13,591 nt of DNA from Clostridiales bacterium (lineage in GTDB: Bacteria; Bacillota; Clostridia; Oscillospirales; Acutalibacteraceae), in assembly GCA_012522615.1 (NCBI GenBank), contig JAAYKB010000165.1, positions 1 through 13,591 of the forward strand, in the 5' to 3' direction. Below, one piece after another: positions 6,747-13,555 of this stretch. Position numbers and translations under genes: made by a program. The notes beneath the pieces are model-generated. The model worked only from the letters and a program-made list of their open reading frames with translations. It had not been told where the DNA came from and did no database searches. Position 1 is the stretch's first letter, and every line of letters begins with the position of its first letter.

Positions 6747-7517
6747 ATGAATATTCTATGCGTCGGCGATGTCGTCGGAAGTGCCGGATGCAGGTTTCTT
6801 CACCGCATTCTCCCGACTATAAAACATCAATATGCTGTTGATATTTGTATTGTAAACGGTGAAAATTCGGCCGACGGCAACGGTATTACACCCGCCTCCG
6901 CCAAGCTCATTTTCGACAGCGGCGCTGATGTTATAACCGGGGGTAATCATACCTACCGGCGGCCGGAGTTTTATGAATTGCTTGATTCCTCATCAACCGT
7001 TATACGCCCGGGGAATTTTCCCGTATCCGCCCCCGGACGAGGTTTTTGCGTGATCGACCGCGGCCGCTATCAGGTAACCGTTATCAACATTATGGGTGTG
7101 GTATATATGGAGCCGCTTGCCTGCCCGTTCGACACCCTTGATATGCTGCTTGAGCAAGCCGGAAACCCGAAATTCTGTATTGTTGATTTTCACGCCGAAG
7201 CCACAGCAGAGAAAAAAGCGCTCGGATTTTATGCGGACGGGCGCGTTTCGGCATTGTTCGGCACACATACCCATGTGCAAACCTCAGACGAGCAGATTAT
7301 GCCTAACGGAACGGCATATATTACAGATATCGGGATGACCGGCCCTATCATGTCGGTTCTGGGCATAAAGCCGGAACTCGCCATAGAAAAGATGCGCGGC
7401 AAGATTCCGGTAAGGTTCAGCACCGCCCAAGGTCCGTGCCGAATGAATGCTGTTTTAATCACCCTGTCCGACGCAACCGGAAAAGCGACCTCGATAGAAC
7501 GGCTGAACATCGAATAG
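6747..7517 (+). CDS. ymdB: YmdB-family metallophosphoesterase (TIGR00282)
   Basis: YmdB proteins are dinuclear-metal phosphodiesterases. The B. subtilis member hydrolyses 2',3'-cyclic nucleotides and influences biofilm and motility decisions; the direct target in most species is unclear. The 256-residue protein is close to the usual length of about 265. It carries every expected metal or catalytic residue: Asp8 in VGDVVG, Glu39-Asn40 in NGENSADG, Asn67-His68 in GGNHT, His149 in DFHAEATAEK, and His174 and His176 in GTHTHVQTSDE. The segment after GNHT reads YRRPE, where family members usually have a Trp-Asp pair (GNHTWD). The start ATG has only a weak GGGG-containing site upstream. It follows rny by 183 bases across a strong terminator, so it probably has its own promoter. 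TATAAT boxes exist at 6662 and 6711, but neither has a good -35. Confidence 0.93.
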   Translation: MNILCVGDVVGSAGCRFLHRILPTIKHQYAVDICIVNGENSADGNGITPASAKLIFDSGADVITGGNHTYRRPEFYELLDSSSTVIRPGNFPVSAPGRGFCVIDRGRYQVTVINIMGVVYMEPLACPFDTLDMLLEQAGNPKFCIVDFHAEATAEKKALGFYADGRVSALFGTHTHVQTSDEQIMPNGTAYITDIGMTGPIMSVLGIKPELAIEKMRGKIPVRFSTAQGPCRMNAVLITLSDATGKATSIERLNIE

Positions 7518-7533
7518 CATCGGGACCCGGCGC

Positions 7534-7562
7534 TTGATTAATCAAACACATTCTTGTATACT
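7534..7562 (+). promoter_or_regulatory. Sigma-A promoter for the substrate-binding lipoprotein gene
   Basis: TTGATT (7534-7539), 17-base spacer, TATACT (7557-7562), about 50 bases before the start codon. The -35 is embedded in the perfect palindrome TTGATTAATCAA (7534-7545), a possible operator. Confidence 0.65.
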
Positions 7563-7612
7563 TGCTTCGGCAAAATTATTTATGCAAACGGCAGAAAGGA
7601 ATGTAACTCAGC

Positions 7613-9112
7613 ATGAAAAGATTCATCTCGGCTTTGGCAGCCCTGTTTTTTCTTGTTGTCATACCCGGTTGCAACCTTCTGTCCAAAAACGAGGATACAT
7701 CCTCCCCGGACGAATCCCACAGCGGCACATCCGAAACAACCAAAAAAAGAACATCCGGCGCCTTCACACTGGCTTACAACAGCCAAGACAGCCTGAATCC
7801 TTACAAGGTTAAAACCGCAATAAATCTTGAGCTATGCTCACTTTTGTACGACGGACTGACAAAAATCGACATCGATATGATGCCAATCAATATTCTCGCC
7901 GCGTCTGTCGAGAGTCCCGATCCGCTCACGCTTATTGCGGAATTGCAGCCGAACGCAAAGTTTTCGGACGGTTCAAAGATAACCTCCGATGAGGTTGTTT
8001 CATCCTATTTGCTTGCAAGAACATCAGGGTATAAGGTTTTGCTGTCGAATATAAAATCCGCACAGCCTGACGGAAACCGCAAAATAGTGTTTAAGCTGAA
8101 GACTCCGGACCCCAACGCCGCCGCCTGCCTGTCTTTTCCCGTTATAAAGAACGGGACTTCATCAAAGCCCATAGGAAGCGGGCGTTATATATTCGACGAT
8201 GAGGAGTCACCCGTACTCAGGGCAAATCCCCATCATTCAGCCAAACCGGCCAACAAAACCATACGTCTTATCGATATTCCGAACGATGAAGCTATGATTT
8301 ATGCCCTGGCAAGCGGAAGCCTCAGCTATTATTATACCGATTTGTCCGGCGGGGTTATACCCAAGACCTCCGGCGCAAATATTAACGTTCCGCTTAATTC
8401 CCTGGTATTTATCGGTGTAAACTCAAAGAAAACCGCGCTGTCAAAAAAAGAGGTAAGGCTTGCATTGAGTCTTTCGATCAACCGCGAAAACATCTGTGCC
8501 AGCGCCTTTGCCGGACGTGCAAGAGCGGCCTTGACCCCTTTTAACCCCGGCTGGGCAAGCGCGGCGGAAATAAAAGGTCTTGAAAGCAAGGAAAATATCA
8601 ATGCGGCAGTTGCACAATTAGAGCTGGCGGGTTATAATAATAAAAACACGGCTGACGCCGTTCCCAAGCTGGAGCTGCTGGTCAGCAAGGAAAACAGCTT
8701 CCGTATCGCGTCCGCCGACCTGTTAAAAGCCCAATTTGAAAAGACCGGTTTTCGAATCAGTATTAAAAAGCTTGCACATTCGGAAATCATAAAAAAGCTT
8801 AAATCGGGGGACTTTGACCTTTATATCGGGGAAATCAAGCTTCCCGTCAACATGAGTCTGCATCCTTTTTTGACCTCCGGCGGAAGCGCTTCCTACGGAA
8901 TCAAAACCACGGGAGGCGCCTCAAAAGCGTATAATAAATACCTCTCGGGAGAGATGACCCTGCAGGAATTCACCGATGTTTTCTCAAAGGATATCCCGTT
9001 TATACCTCTTTGCTGGAGGTTCGGAATGGCTTCTTACAATCGCGCCCTGACCGGCGTTTCAGCAACCGATTCTGACGTATATTACGGAATTGAAAATTGG
9101 ATTTTTAACTAA
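7613..9112 (+). CDS. ABC transporter substrate-binding lipoprotein, oligopeptide (SBP_bac_5) family
   Basis: This is the extracytoplasmic receptor of a peptide or nickel type ABC importer, by fold family. The 499-residue protein has a lipoprotein signal peptide, with basic MKR, hydrophobic residues 4-17 and lipobox IPGC with Cys20. A Ser/Thr-rich linker to about 45 follows, then the cluster C binding-protein fold. Typical landmarks are AYNSQDSLNPYK, LCSLLYDGLTKID, FSDGSKITSDEVVSSY (the usual F-x-DG-x-x-(V/I)TA-x-D-V region), LSINRENI, and the late FDLYIGE(I)K. It is somewhat shorter than OppA/DppA proteins of about 540 residues. AAAGGA lies 12 bases before the ATG. The gene has its own promoter, and no permease or ATPase gene is adjacent on either side. 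It is therefore an orphan receptor that may share a transporter encoded elsewhere or act in sensing. The ligand cannot be read from the sequence. Confidence 0.88.
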   Translation: MKRFISALAALFFLVVIPGCNLLSKNEDTSSPDESHSGTSETTKKRTSGAFTLAYNSQDSLNPYKVKTAINLELCSLLYDGLTKIDIDMMPINILAASVESPDPLTLIAELQPNAKFSDGSKITSDEVVSSYLLARTSGYKVLLSNIKSAQPDGNRKIVFKLKTPDPNAAACLSFPVIKNGTSSKPIGSGRYIFDDEESPVLRANPHHSAKPANKTIRLIDIPNDEAMIYALASGSLSYYYTDLSGGVIPKTSGANINVPLNSLVFIGVNSKKTALSKKEVRLALSLSINRENICASAFAGRARAALTPFNPGWASAAEIKGLESKENINAAVAQLELAGYNNKNTADAVPKLELLVSKENSFRIASADLLKAQFEKTGFRISIKKLAHSEIIKKLKSGDFDLYIGEIKLPVNMSLHPFLTSGGSASYGIKTTGGASKAYNKYLSGEMTLQEFTDVFSKDIPFIPLCWRFGMASYNRALTGVSATDSDVYYGIENWIFN

Positions 9113-9169
9113 TAATATAATGCAAACTGCGTTCGGTAACTCATCACCCGAATATTAGGAGGATCGAAA

Positions 9170-9523
9170 ATGATTCAAATGGAAAACCATCTGGGCGTTA
9201 TAGAAATATCTCAGGAATATTTTTCTTACCTTGTGGGTAACGCTGCCTCCTCCTGTTACGGCGTAGCAGGAATGGTGAAAAGCGGCGCACGGCAGGGTCT
9301 GCGCTCTTTGCTTTCTCGTCGTTCCTATGCGGATGAAGGTGTCCGCGTGCGCAGCGAAGGTGATAAATTGATCGTAGATTTGCATATTTGCGTAATCTAT
9401 GGTATGAATATTTCTGCCATCGCAAAAAGTATAGTCAATAAGGTGCGCTATACCGTGGAACAGGCGACCGGACTTGAGGTCAAAAAGGTCAATGTATTTA
9501 TCGATGGTATGAAATCCGAATAA
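9170..9523 (+). CDS. Asp23/Gls24 family envelope stress protein (YloU-like)
   Basis: Asp23/Gls24 proteins are small, abundant, often membrane-associated proteins linked to envelope or alkaline stress. Their biochemical role is not settled. The 117-residue protein begins with the family's typical LGVIEISQEYFSYLVGNAASSCYGVAGM and keeps the central LIVDLHICVIYGMNI strand region and the C-terminal VKKVNVFIDGM. AGGAGG lies seven bases before the ATG. The gene lies 60 bases before the DAK2/FakA-like gene, the conserved yloU-yloV order of Firmicutes, which supports the assignment and suggests cotranscription. A hairpin (9521-9548) sits between the two genes. No clear promoter is visible directly upstream; TATAAT at 9116-9121 lacks a good -35. 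Confidence 0.92.
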   Translation: MIQMENHLGVIEISQEYFSYLVGNAASSCYGVAGMVKSGARQGLRSLLSRRSYADEGVRVRSEGDKLIVDLHICVIYGMNISAIAKSIVNKVRYTVEQATGLEVKKVNVFIDGMKSE

Positions 9524-9548
9524 ACGTACGGTATCGCCGTACGGTTTA
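9521..9548 (+). promoter_or_regulatory. Intercistronic hairpin between Asp23-like and DAK2 genes
   Basis: CGTACGG (9525-9531) pairs with CCGTACG (9537-9543) over a five-base loop. It can extend with TAAA/TTTA past one bulged G and therefore includes the stop codon of the first gene. The trailing T run is only three long, so this is more likely a stability, processing or partial attenuation element than a full terminator. Confidence 0.5.
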
Positions 9549-9568
9549 TACCGCGGCGAATCGCCTTC

Positions 9569-9575
9569 AAGGGAG
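9569..9575 (+). promoter_or_regulatory. Ribosome binding site that fixes the fakA-like start
   Basis: AAGGGAG ends eight bases before an in-frame TTG at 9584. The earlier in-frame GTG at 9575 overlaps the site itself and cannot use it. Confidence 0.8.
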
Positions 9576-9583
9576 TGCTTATT

Positions 9584-11245
9584 TTGTTACAAGGTAAAAT
9601 TCTGCGAGATGCGATGATTTCCGCGTCCAACTGCCTTGCCAGGGAAAAGCAGGCGGTGGACGAGTTAAATATATTTCCTGTTCCCGACGGGGACACCGGC
9701 ACAAATATGTTCATGACAATTTCAGCCGCCAGCCGGGAGCTTGCCCGACTTGACGACCCGACCGTCAGCCAGGCCGCAGATACCGCCTCCTCGGCTCTTC
9801 TTCGGGGTGCAAGAGGAAATTCGGGCGTTATCCTGTCCTTGCTGTTCAGGGGATTCTCCAAAGGTCTCAAAGGTAAGGAAACGGCAAACGGAGCCGACCT
9901 CGCCGATGCGCTCAGCCTCGGTGTTGAGGCTGCATACAAAGCGGTTATGAAGCCCACCGAGGGCACCATCCTGACGGTAGCTCGCGAAGCGGCGGCAAAG
10001 GGACGTGAAGCGGCGGTTGCCGACCCGTCTGTGAAAACGGTATGGGAGGCAATCTGCGCCGAGGCCGAGGAATCCCTCGAAAGAACCCCGGACCTGCTGC
10101 CTATTCTTAAAAAAGCCGGCGTGGTTGACGCCGGAGGAAAAGGACTTTGCATTATATTCCGCGCCATGCAGGGTGTGTTTGAAGGCGGCGCGATTGTGGA
10201 AAGCGATGTCTCGTCCGACTCAACCGCACCTGTCGCCATCAGCGCTGCGGGCGCGTCCGACGCCGATATCAAATTCACCTACTGCACCGAATATATTGTC
10301 GGACGTGAAAAGGGAAACTCGCGCGACCCGCTTCTCCTTCGCGCCTATCTCGAATCGATAGGCGACTGCGTCGTGGTTGTCGACGACAATGAGATAATAA
10401 AGGTGCATGCTCACACGAACGATCCCGGTCTTGCTTTGTCCGAGGGGTTGAAATACGGGAATTTCGAAACGGTTAAGGTAGAGAACATGAAAATCCAGCA
10501 TGCCAACGCCGCCTGGGTGCCCGAAGACGATACAGGCCACAACCCTCCTGAAAGACGCGAGCCCGAAAACGAATACGGCTTTGTATCCGTTGCGGCGGGC
10601 GAGGGCTTAAAGGCCTTGTTTGCCGATCTCGGATGTGACAACATCGTTTCGGGCGGGCAGACAATGAATCCCTCGACCGACGATATTCTGAGCGCGATAC
10701 ATGCCACCCCCGCAAAGGTTGTGTTTGTGCTTCCGAACAATAAGAATATTATACTGGCTGCTGAGCAGACCATCCCGCTTGCGGACCGCAAGGTGCATGT
10801 TCTTCAAACCCGTACAATCCCTCAGGGGATAACGGCAATGCTTAATTTTAATCCTGATGAAACTGTTGAAGAAAACCTTCTCAACATGATGAAGGCCGCC
10901 GATAATGTCTCAACCGGTTCAATAACCTTCGCCGCACGTGACAGCGATTTCGCCGGAAATTCGATAAAAGAGGGCGAAATTCTTGCTCTTGAAAACGGAA
11001 AGGTTGTTTTCACCGATACCGATATTCGTCACGCAGCCATTAAGCTGACCAAAAGCATAGTCAATACCCGTAAAATAACCGGAAAAGATACAAGCTTTAT
11101 TACTATTATTTACGGAGCAGATATTGAAGAAGCTCAGGCGGAAGATGTTCGCAATGCCGTCCAAGCCAAGCTCGGGAACACCGTGGACATCACCATTATC
11201 AACGGCGGACAGCCGGTTTATTACTACTTTATTTCTGTGGAATAA
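9584..11245 (+). CDS. fakA: DAK2-domain protein, fatty acid kinase A-like (YloV)
   Basis: FakA-type proteins are the ATP-binding half of the bacterial fatty acid kinase. With a fatty-acid-loaded FakB (DegV family) they make acyl-phosphate for phospholipid synthesis. From the TTG start the protein is 553 residues, the usual size. The N-terminal DAK2 nucleotide-binding domain has FPVPDGDTGTN at 31-41 (Asp35 and Asp37 for Mg-ATP), GARGNSGVILS near 75-85, KPTEGTILTVAREA near 123-136 and VDAGGKGL near 181-188. The middle domain has YCTEY (Cys234) and KVHAHTNDPG (His275, His277), matching metal-binding residues reported for the S. aureus FakA middle domain. The C-terminal domain starts with YGFVSVAAGEGLK near 331-343 and includes SGGQTMNPSTDDIL. 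It is probably cotranscribed with the Asp23-like gene. A degV gene faces it downstream. recG, a frequent next gene, is absent. Actual kinase activity is inferred. Confidence 0.9.
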   Translation: MLQGKILRDAMISASNCLAREKQAVDELNIFPVPDGDTGTNMFMTISAASRELARLDDPTVSQAADTASSALLRGARGNSGVILSLLFRGFSKGLKGKETANGADLADALSLGVEAAYKAVMKPTEGTILTVAREAAAKGREAAVADPSVKTVWEAICAEAEESLERTPDLLPILKKAGVVDAGGKGLCIIFRAMQGVFEGGAIVESDVSSDSTAPVAISAAGASDADIKFTYCTEYIVGREKGNSRDPLLLRAYLESIGDCVVVVDDNEIIKVHAHTNDPGLALSEGLKYGNFETVKVENMKIQHANAAWVPEDDTGHNPPERREPENEYGFVSVAAGEGLKALFADLGCDNIVSGGQTMNPSTDDILSAIHATPAKVVFVLPNNKNIILAAEQTIPLADRKVHVLQTRTIPQGITAMLNFNPDETVEENLLNMMKAADNVSTGSITFAARDSDFAGNSIKEGEILALENGKVVFTDTDIRHAAIKLTKSIVNTRKITGKDTSFITIIYGADIEEAQAEDVRNAVQAKLGNTVDITIINGGQPVYYYFISVE

Positions 11246-11270
11246 TAACGAGAATTATATTAAAAAATAA

Positions 11271-11318
11271 CAGAACCCCTGTCTACATCACACTGTAGAG
11301 CACGGGTTCTGATTTTTT
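11271..11318. terminator. Bidirectional terminator between fakA-like gene and degV
   Basis: An eight-pair outer stem CAGAACCC (11271-11278) / GGGTTCTG (11304-11311) encloses further pairing, with CTACA (11283-11287) against TGTAG (11294-11298). On the plus strand it is followed by ATTTTTT. On the minus strand it is followed by TTATTTTTTAA, so it can end both convergent transcripts. Confidence 0.85.
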
Positions 11319-11372
11319 AATACCCATTTTGAGTCGGAAATAAATGAAAAACACAAGATTAGTACTACTCGT

Positions 11373-12230
11373 CTATTCAGCAGAACAAAAGGAAATAACT
11401 ATACCGCCGCTGTTTGCATAAATTGAGGACAGGGCCCCGGTAGGAACAAGTATAATCTCGCGCAGAGCTTTGCACTTTTGCATCAAATCGGTTTTAAGAT
11501 TTGCGGCCCGCTCGGGACAGTTGCAATATGCCAAAACAAGCCTAAGAGAACGATCAACGGCATAATTCGTCTGCTCCGCTACCAGCTCAGCAAGCTTTTT
11601 CAGAGAATTCTGCATCCCCCTCACCTTGGCTACTAGCTTAATCTCTCCATGACCGTTGTCACCCATAATCGGACAAAGGGATAAAAACGAGGCAATCAAT
11701 CCGGACACCTTGCTAAGCCGTCCGTTCCTGATAAGGTTTCCCAAATCCTCTAGTACAAACATGGTGCTCAGTTTGCTGATAAATTGCTCGCCCTGAACCA
11801 CTATTTCATCAAACGATAACCCTTGTTCTATTTTCTCATGCAAAAATAATGCAAGCTGCAGCTCGCCGGCCGATGCAGTTTTTGAATCAAAAACATATAT
11901 CTTTTTGTCCGGATTTTCTTCCATCACCATCTCGGCGGCTATACGTGCCGAATTATAAGAACCGCTCAGCTTTGATGAAAGTGCGACAACAAGGCACTTA
12001 TCATGTTGGCGCATGTATTCTGCGTAGTCCTCCGAGGACGGACATGCGGATGTTGCCCCCTGCTTTGATAAAGCCATCTCCCTTAGCATTGCCGCGACAT
12101 CGGTTGTGCCGTCATCAGTATATTCGATTCCGTTCGCAAGCCTGACTTTAAGAGGCGCTATGCTCGGCTTCAACTTTTGCTTAAGCTCCTGGTTAATATC
12201 ACAGCAACTGTCAATAATAAGATGAATCAT
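11373..12230 (-). CDS. degV: DegV family protein, FakB-like fatty-acid-binding protein
   Basis: DegV proteins bind one fatty acid in a tunnel and, as FakB, present it to FakA for phosphorylation. The 285-residue protein has the family order: IIDSCCDI near 5-12, then PLKV(R)L, the GATSACPSSEDY lip near 58-69 (the TSQPS-type segment), LSSKLSGSYNSAR near 84-96, VFDSKTAS near 113-120, and LEDLGNLIRNGRLSKV near 160-175. The C-terminal segment reads SSIYANSGGIVISF near 268-281. In classical FakB the corresponding stretch is a THTGPG-type motif whose His helps hold the fatty acid carboxylate, so this protein belongs to a variant subgroup. AAGGGG lies eight bases upstream of the ATG on the minus strand. 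It converges on the FakA-like gene across a shared terminator. Whether the two proteins work together is an inference from family knowledge and proximity. Confidence 0.92.
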   Translation of the reverse strand: MIHLIIDSCCDINQELKQKLKPSIAPLKVRLANGIEYTDDGTTDVAAMLREMALSKQGATSACPSSEDYAEYMRQHDKCLVVALSSKLSGSYNSARIAAEMVMEENPDKKIYVFDSKTASAGELQLALFLHEKIEQGLSFDEIVVQGEQFISKLSTMFVLEDLGNLIRNGRLSKVSGLIASFLSLCPIMGDNGHGEIKLVAKVRGMQNSLKKLAELVAEQTNYAVDRSLRLVLAYCNCPERAANLKTDLMQKCKALREIILVPTGALSSIYANSGGIVISFCSAE

Positions 12231-12319
12231 ATTTTATTCCCCTTGTCATGTCCCCAAAATAATATTATTAAAGCCGGAATACATGGTTATTGTATTTGTG
12301 TTATATGGTATTGATTACA

Positions 12320-12348
12320 AGATTATCATATATAATATCCAATGTCAA
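12320..12348 (-). promoter_or_regulatory. Possible sigma-A promoter for degV
   Basis: On the minus strand a perfect -35 TTGACA (12348-12343) is followed, 17 bases on, by a poor -10 TAATCT (12325-12320). The expected leader would be about 80 bases. The -10 is weak, so another site in this AT-rich region may be used. Confidence 0.4.
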
Positions 12349-12503
12349 TTAAAATTATTAACCGAACGGCAAAAAGTTTTTCATCACAGCACTTCTAATT
12401 ATGTTTTGTCAGTGTAAATGAAAATTATAACTTTGCAAAACAGAATAACTGTTTTCTTACATATTTTCTGTCAATGTTTTAAAATTCATTAATTTTATTT
12501 TAC

Positions 12504-12536
12504 GGTTGATTTTATAATTTTAAGGTTGCTTTTATA
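12504..12536 (+). repeat. Two 13-bp direct repeats, 20-base period, at the DUF1858 promoter
   Basis: GGTTGATTTTATA (12504-12516) and GGTTGCTTTTATA (12524-12536) differ at one base. Their starts are 20 bases apart, about two helical turns. The second copy contains the -35 box of the DUF1858 promoter. This is consistent with a paired operator, but could also be a duplicated promoter element. Confidence 0.6.
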
Positions 12537-12554
12537 TGGTAAAAAACATATAAT
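12526..12554 (+). promoter_or_regulatory. Sigma-A promoter for the DUF1858 gene
   Basis: TTGCTT (12526-12531), 17-base spacer and perfect TATAAT (12549-12554). The start codon is about 50 bases past the expected transcript start, with AAAGGAGG (12594-12601) between. Confidence 0.75.
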
Positions 12555-12611
12555 AATAAATGCACATAATGTAATACGTGGATTGTTAAATATAAAGGAG
12601 GCCAATAAAAG

Positions 12612-12812
12612 ATGGTAGTAACTAAGGATACCTTGATAGGCGATATTCTTGATTTCGACCAGACAACCGCATCGTTTTTCTTTGAAATGGGTATGCATTG
12701 TCTCGGCTGCCCCTCATCACGCGGCGAAACAATCGAACAGGCGTGCGAGGTGCACGGGGTAAGCGTGGATGTCCTTATCGAAAGGATCAATGCACATCTT
12801 GCAAAATCATAA
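12612..12812 (+). CDS. DUF1858 protein, redox-disulfide (TIGR03980-type) domain
   Basis: This is a 66-residue protein consisting almost only of the DUF1858 domain. It has the family pattern TLIGDILDFDQTTASFFFEMGMHCLGCPSSRGETIEQACEVHG broken over residues 7-49, with the CLGC pair at Cys30 and Cys33 right after MGMH. The family is named for a presumed redox-active disulfide and is often linked to hybrid-cluster proteins or fused to DUF542/hemerythrin-like modules. Its exact function is not known, and no hybrid-cluster gene is beside it here. An excellent AAAGGAGG site lies 10 bases before the ATG and a good sigma-A promoter is upstream. A terminator-like hairpin follows immediately, so it may be made as a short mRNA of its own, with some read-through into trmK. 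Confidence 0.9.
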   Translation: MVVTKDTLIGDILDFDQTTASFFFEMGMHCLGCPSSRGETIEQACEVHGVSVDVLIERINAHLAKS

Positions 12813-12826
12813 ATCGGCTTGAGTTT

Positions 12827-12860
12827 AGCGCGGTTTGCCGCAAGGTACCGCGCTGTTTTT
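12827..12860 (+). terminator. Terminator or attenuator between DUF1858 gene and trmK
   Basis: AGCGCGGT (12827-12834) pairs perfectly with ACCGCGCT (12847-12854) over a 12-base loop. GTTTTTATATTT follows. It starts 14 bases after the DUF1858 stop codon and ends about 30 bases before trmK. No separate trmK promoter fits in the gap, so partial read-through seems likely. Confidence 0.75.
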
Positions 12861-12872
12861 ATATTTCTGCTG

Positions 12873-12878
12873 AAGGGG
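12873..12878 (+). promoter_or_regulatory. Ribosome binding site for trmK
   Basis: AAGGGG lies 11 bases before the in-frame TTG at 12890 and five before an in-frame ATT at 12884. The frame stays open further upstream only by overlapping the DUF1858 gene and the terminator, so those earlier codons are not the start. Confidence 0.6.
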
Positions 12879-12889
12879 ATGCAATTGCC

Positions 12890-13555
12890 TTGCGCCTTGA
12901 TAATCGACTTTCGCTTGTCGCCTCATATGTCCGCCGCGGCAGTCGTATTGCCGATATCGGGACCGACCACGCCCATCTGCCTGTCTGGCTTATCGGTAAC
13001 GGCATCTGCCCATCGGCAATAGCCACCGACATACGCAGCGGTCCTGCCGAACGGGCCCGACTTAATATCAAAAAAGCCGGACTCGAGTCTTCTATATCGG
13101 TTAGACTGGGCGACGGGCTGGACTGCGTTGCCCCCGACGAGGTTGACGATATTATTATCGCCGGCATGGGCGGCGAGACAATTGCCGAAATTCTCGGTTC
13201 GGCGGCATGGACAAAAGACAGCAGATATCATCTGATACTTCAGCCGATGTCAAAGCCCGACTTCCTGCACGAATTTCTGTTTACCAACGGATATGCCATC
13301 CATAGCGAACAAACCGCCGCCGAGGGGGCCCGCCTCTACCCCGTCATTTCCGCAGGGTATGACCCGCAGAAAGCCGCCCGTCAGGCGTCACGTCCCGCCT
13401 CTTATATCATCGGCGGACTGGACAGGCAGCGCGACAGTATCTATATCGAAAAGCAGAAAAACCGGCTTGTTAAGGCTGCCGGCGCGCTAAGACGAGCCGG
13501 AAAAATAAAAGAGGCCGAAAAGCTGGAAAAACTGATATATGAGCTTAGGTCTTAA
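12890..13555 (+). CDS. trmK: tRNA (adenine(22)-N1)-methyltransferase TrmK
   Basis: TrmK uses S-adenosylmethionine to methylate N1 of A22 in the D-loop region of bacterial tRNAs. From the TTG start the protein is 221 residues, near the 238 of B. subtilis. It begins MRLDNRLSLVASYV, which aligns with the family's LKLSKRL...VA(E)YI opening. It shows SAM motif I ADIGTDHAHLP at 21-31, ATDI at 45-48, GDGLD at 74-78, and the IIIAGMGGETI motif near 88-98, which carries the family's signature. LILQPM is near 115-120 and a charged helical C-terminus runs from about 175. The start could also be the in-frame ATT at 12884. It follows the DUF1858 gene by 77 bases across a terminator-like hairpin. The nif3-like gene that usually follows trmK would lie beyond the window. 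Confidence 0.94.
   Translation: MRLDNRLSLVASYVRRGSRIADIGTDHAHLPVWLIGNGICPSAIATDIRSGPAERARLNIKKAGLESSISVRLGDGLDCVAPDEVDDIIIAGMGGETIAEILGSAAWTKDSRYHLILQPMSKPDFLHEFLFTNGYAIHSEQTAAEGARLYPVISAGYDPQKAARQASRPASYIIGGLDRQRDSIYIEKQKNRLVKAAGALRRAGKIKEAEKLEKLIYELRS

Larger units (their letters stand above)
12231..12611. other. AT-rich regulatory region between degV and the DUF1858 gene
   Basis: This 381-base divergent gap contains a possible degV promoter, a good promoter for the DUF1858 gene and several repeats: three TGTCA(A/G)T elements at 12343, 12407 and 12469, and a 13-base direct repeat at 12504-12536. I found no coding frame with a ribosome binding site and no RNA gene in it. Confidence 0.6.

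Noticed and set aside
9448..10278. 276-residue minus-strand open frame opposite the FakA-like gene
   Set aside because: Its Ser/Ala-rich composition, lack of a recognisable domain and antisense position over a well-conserved DAK2 domain mark it as a shadow.
12698..12889. Upstream extension of the trmK frame
   Set aside because: It overlaps the DUF1858 gene and the following terminator hairpin. The encoded residues do not resemble TrmK, and AAGGGG at 12873 points to a start near 12890.
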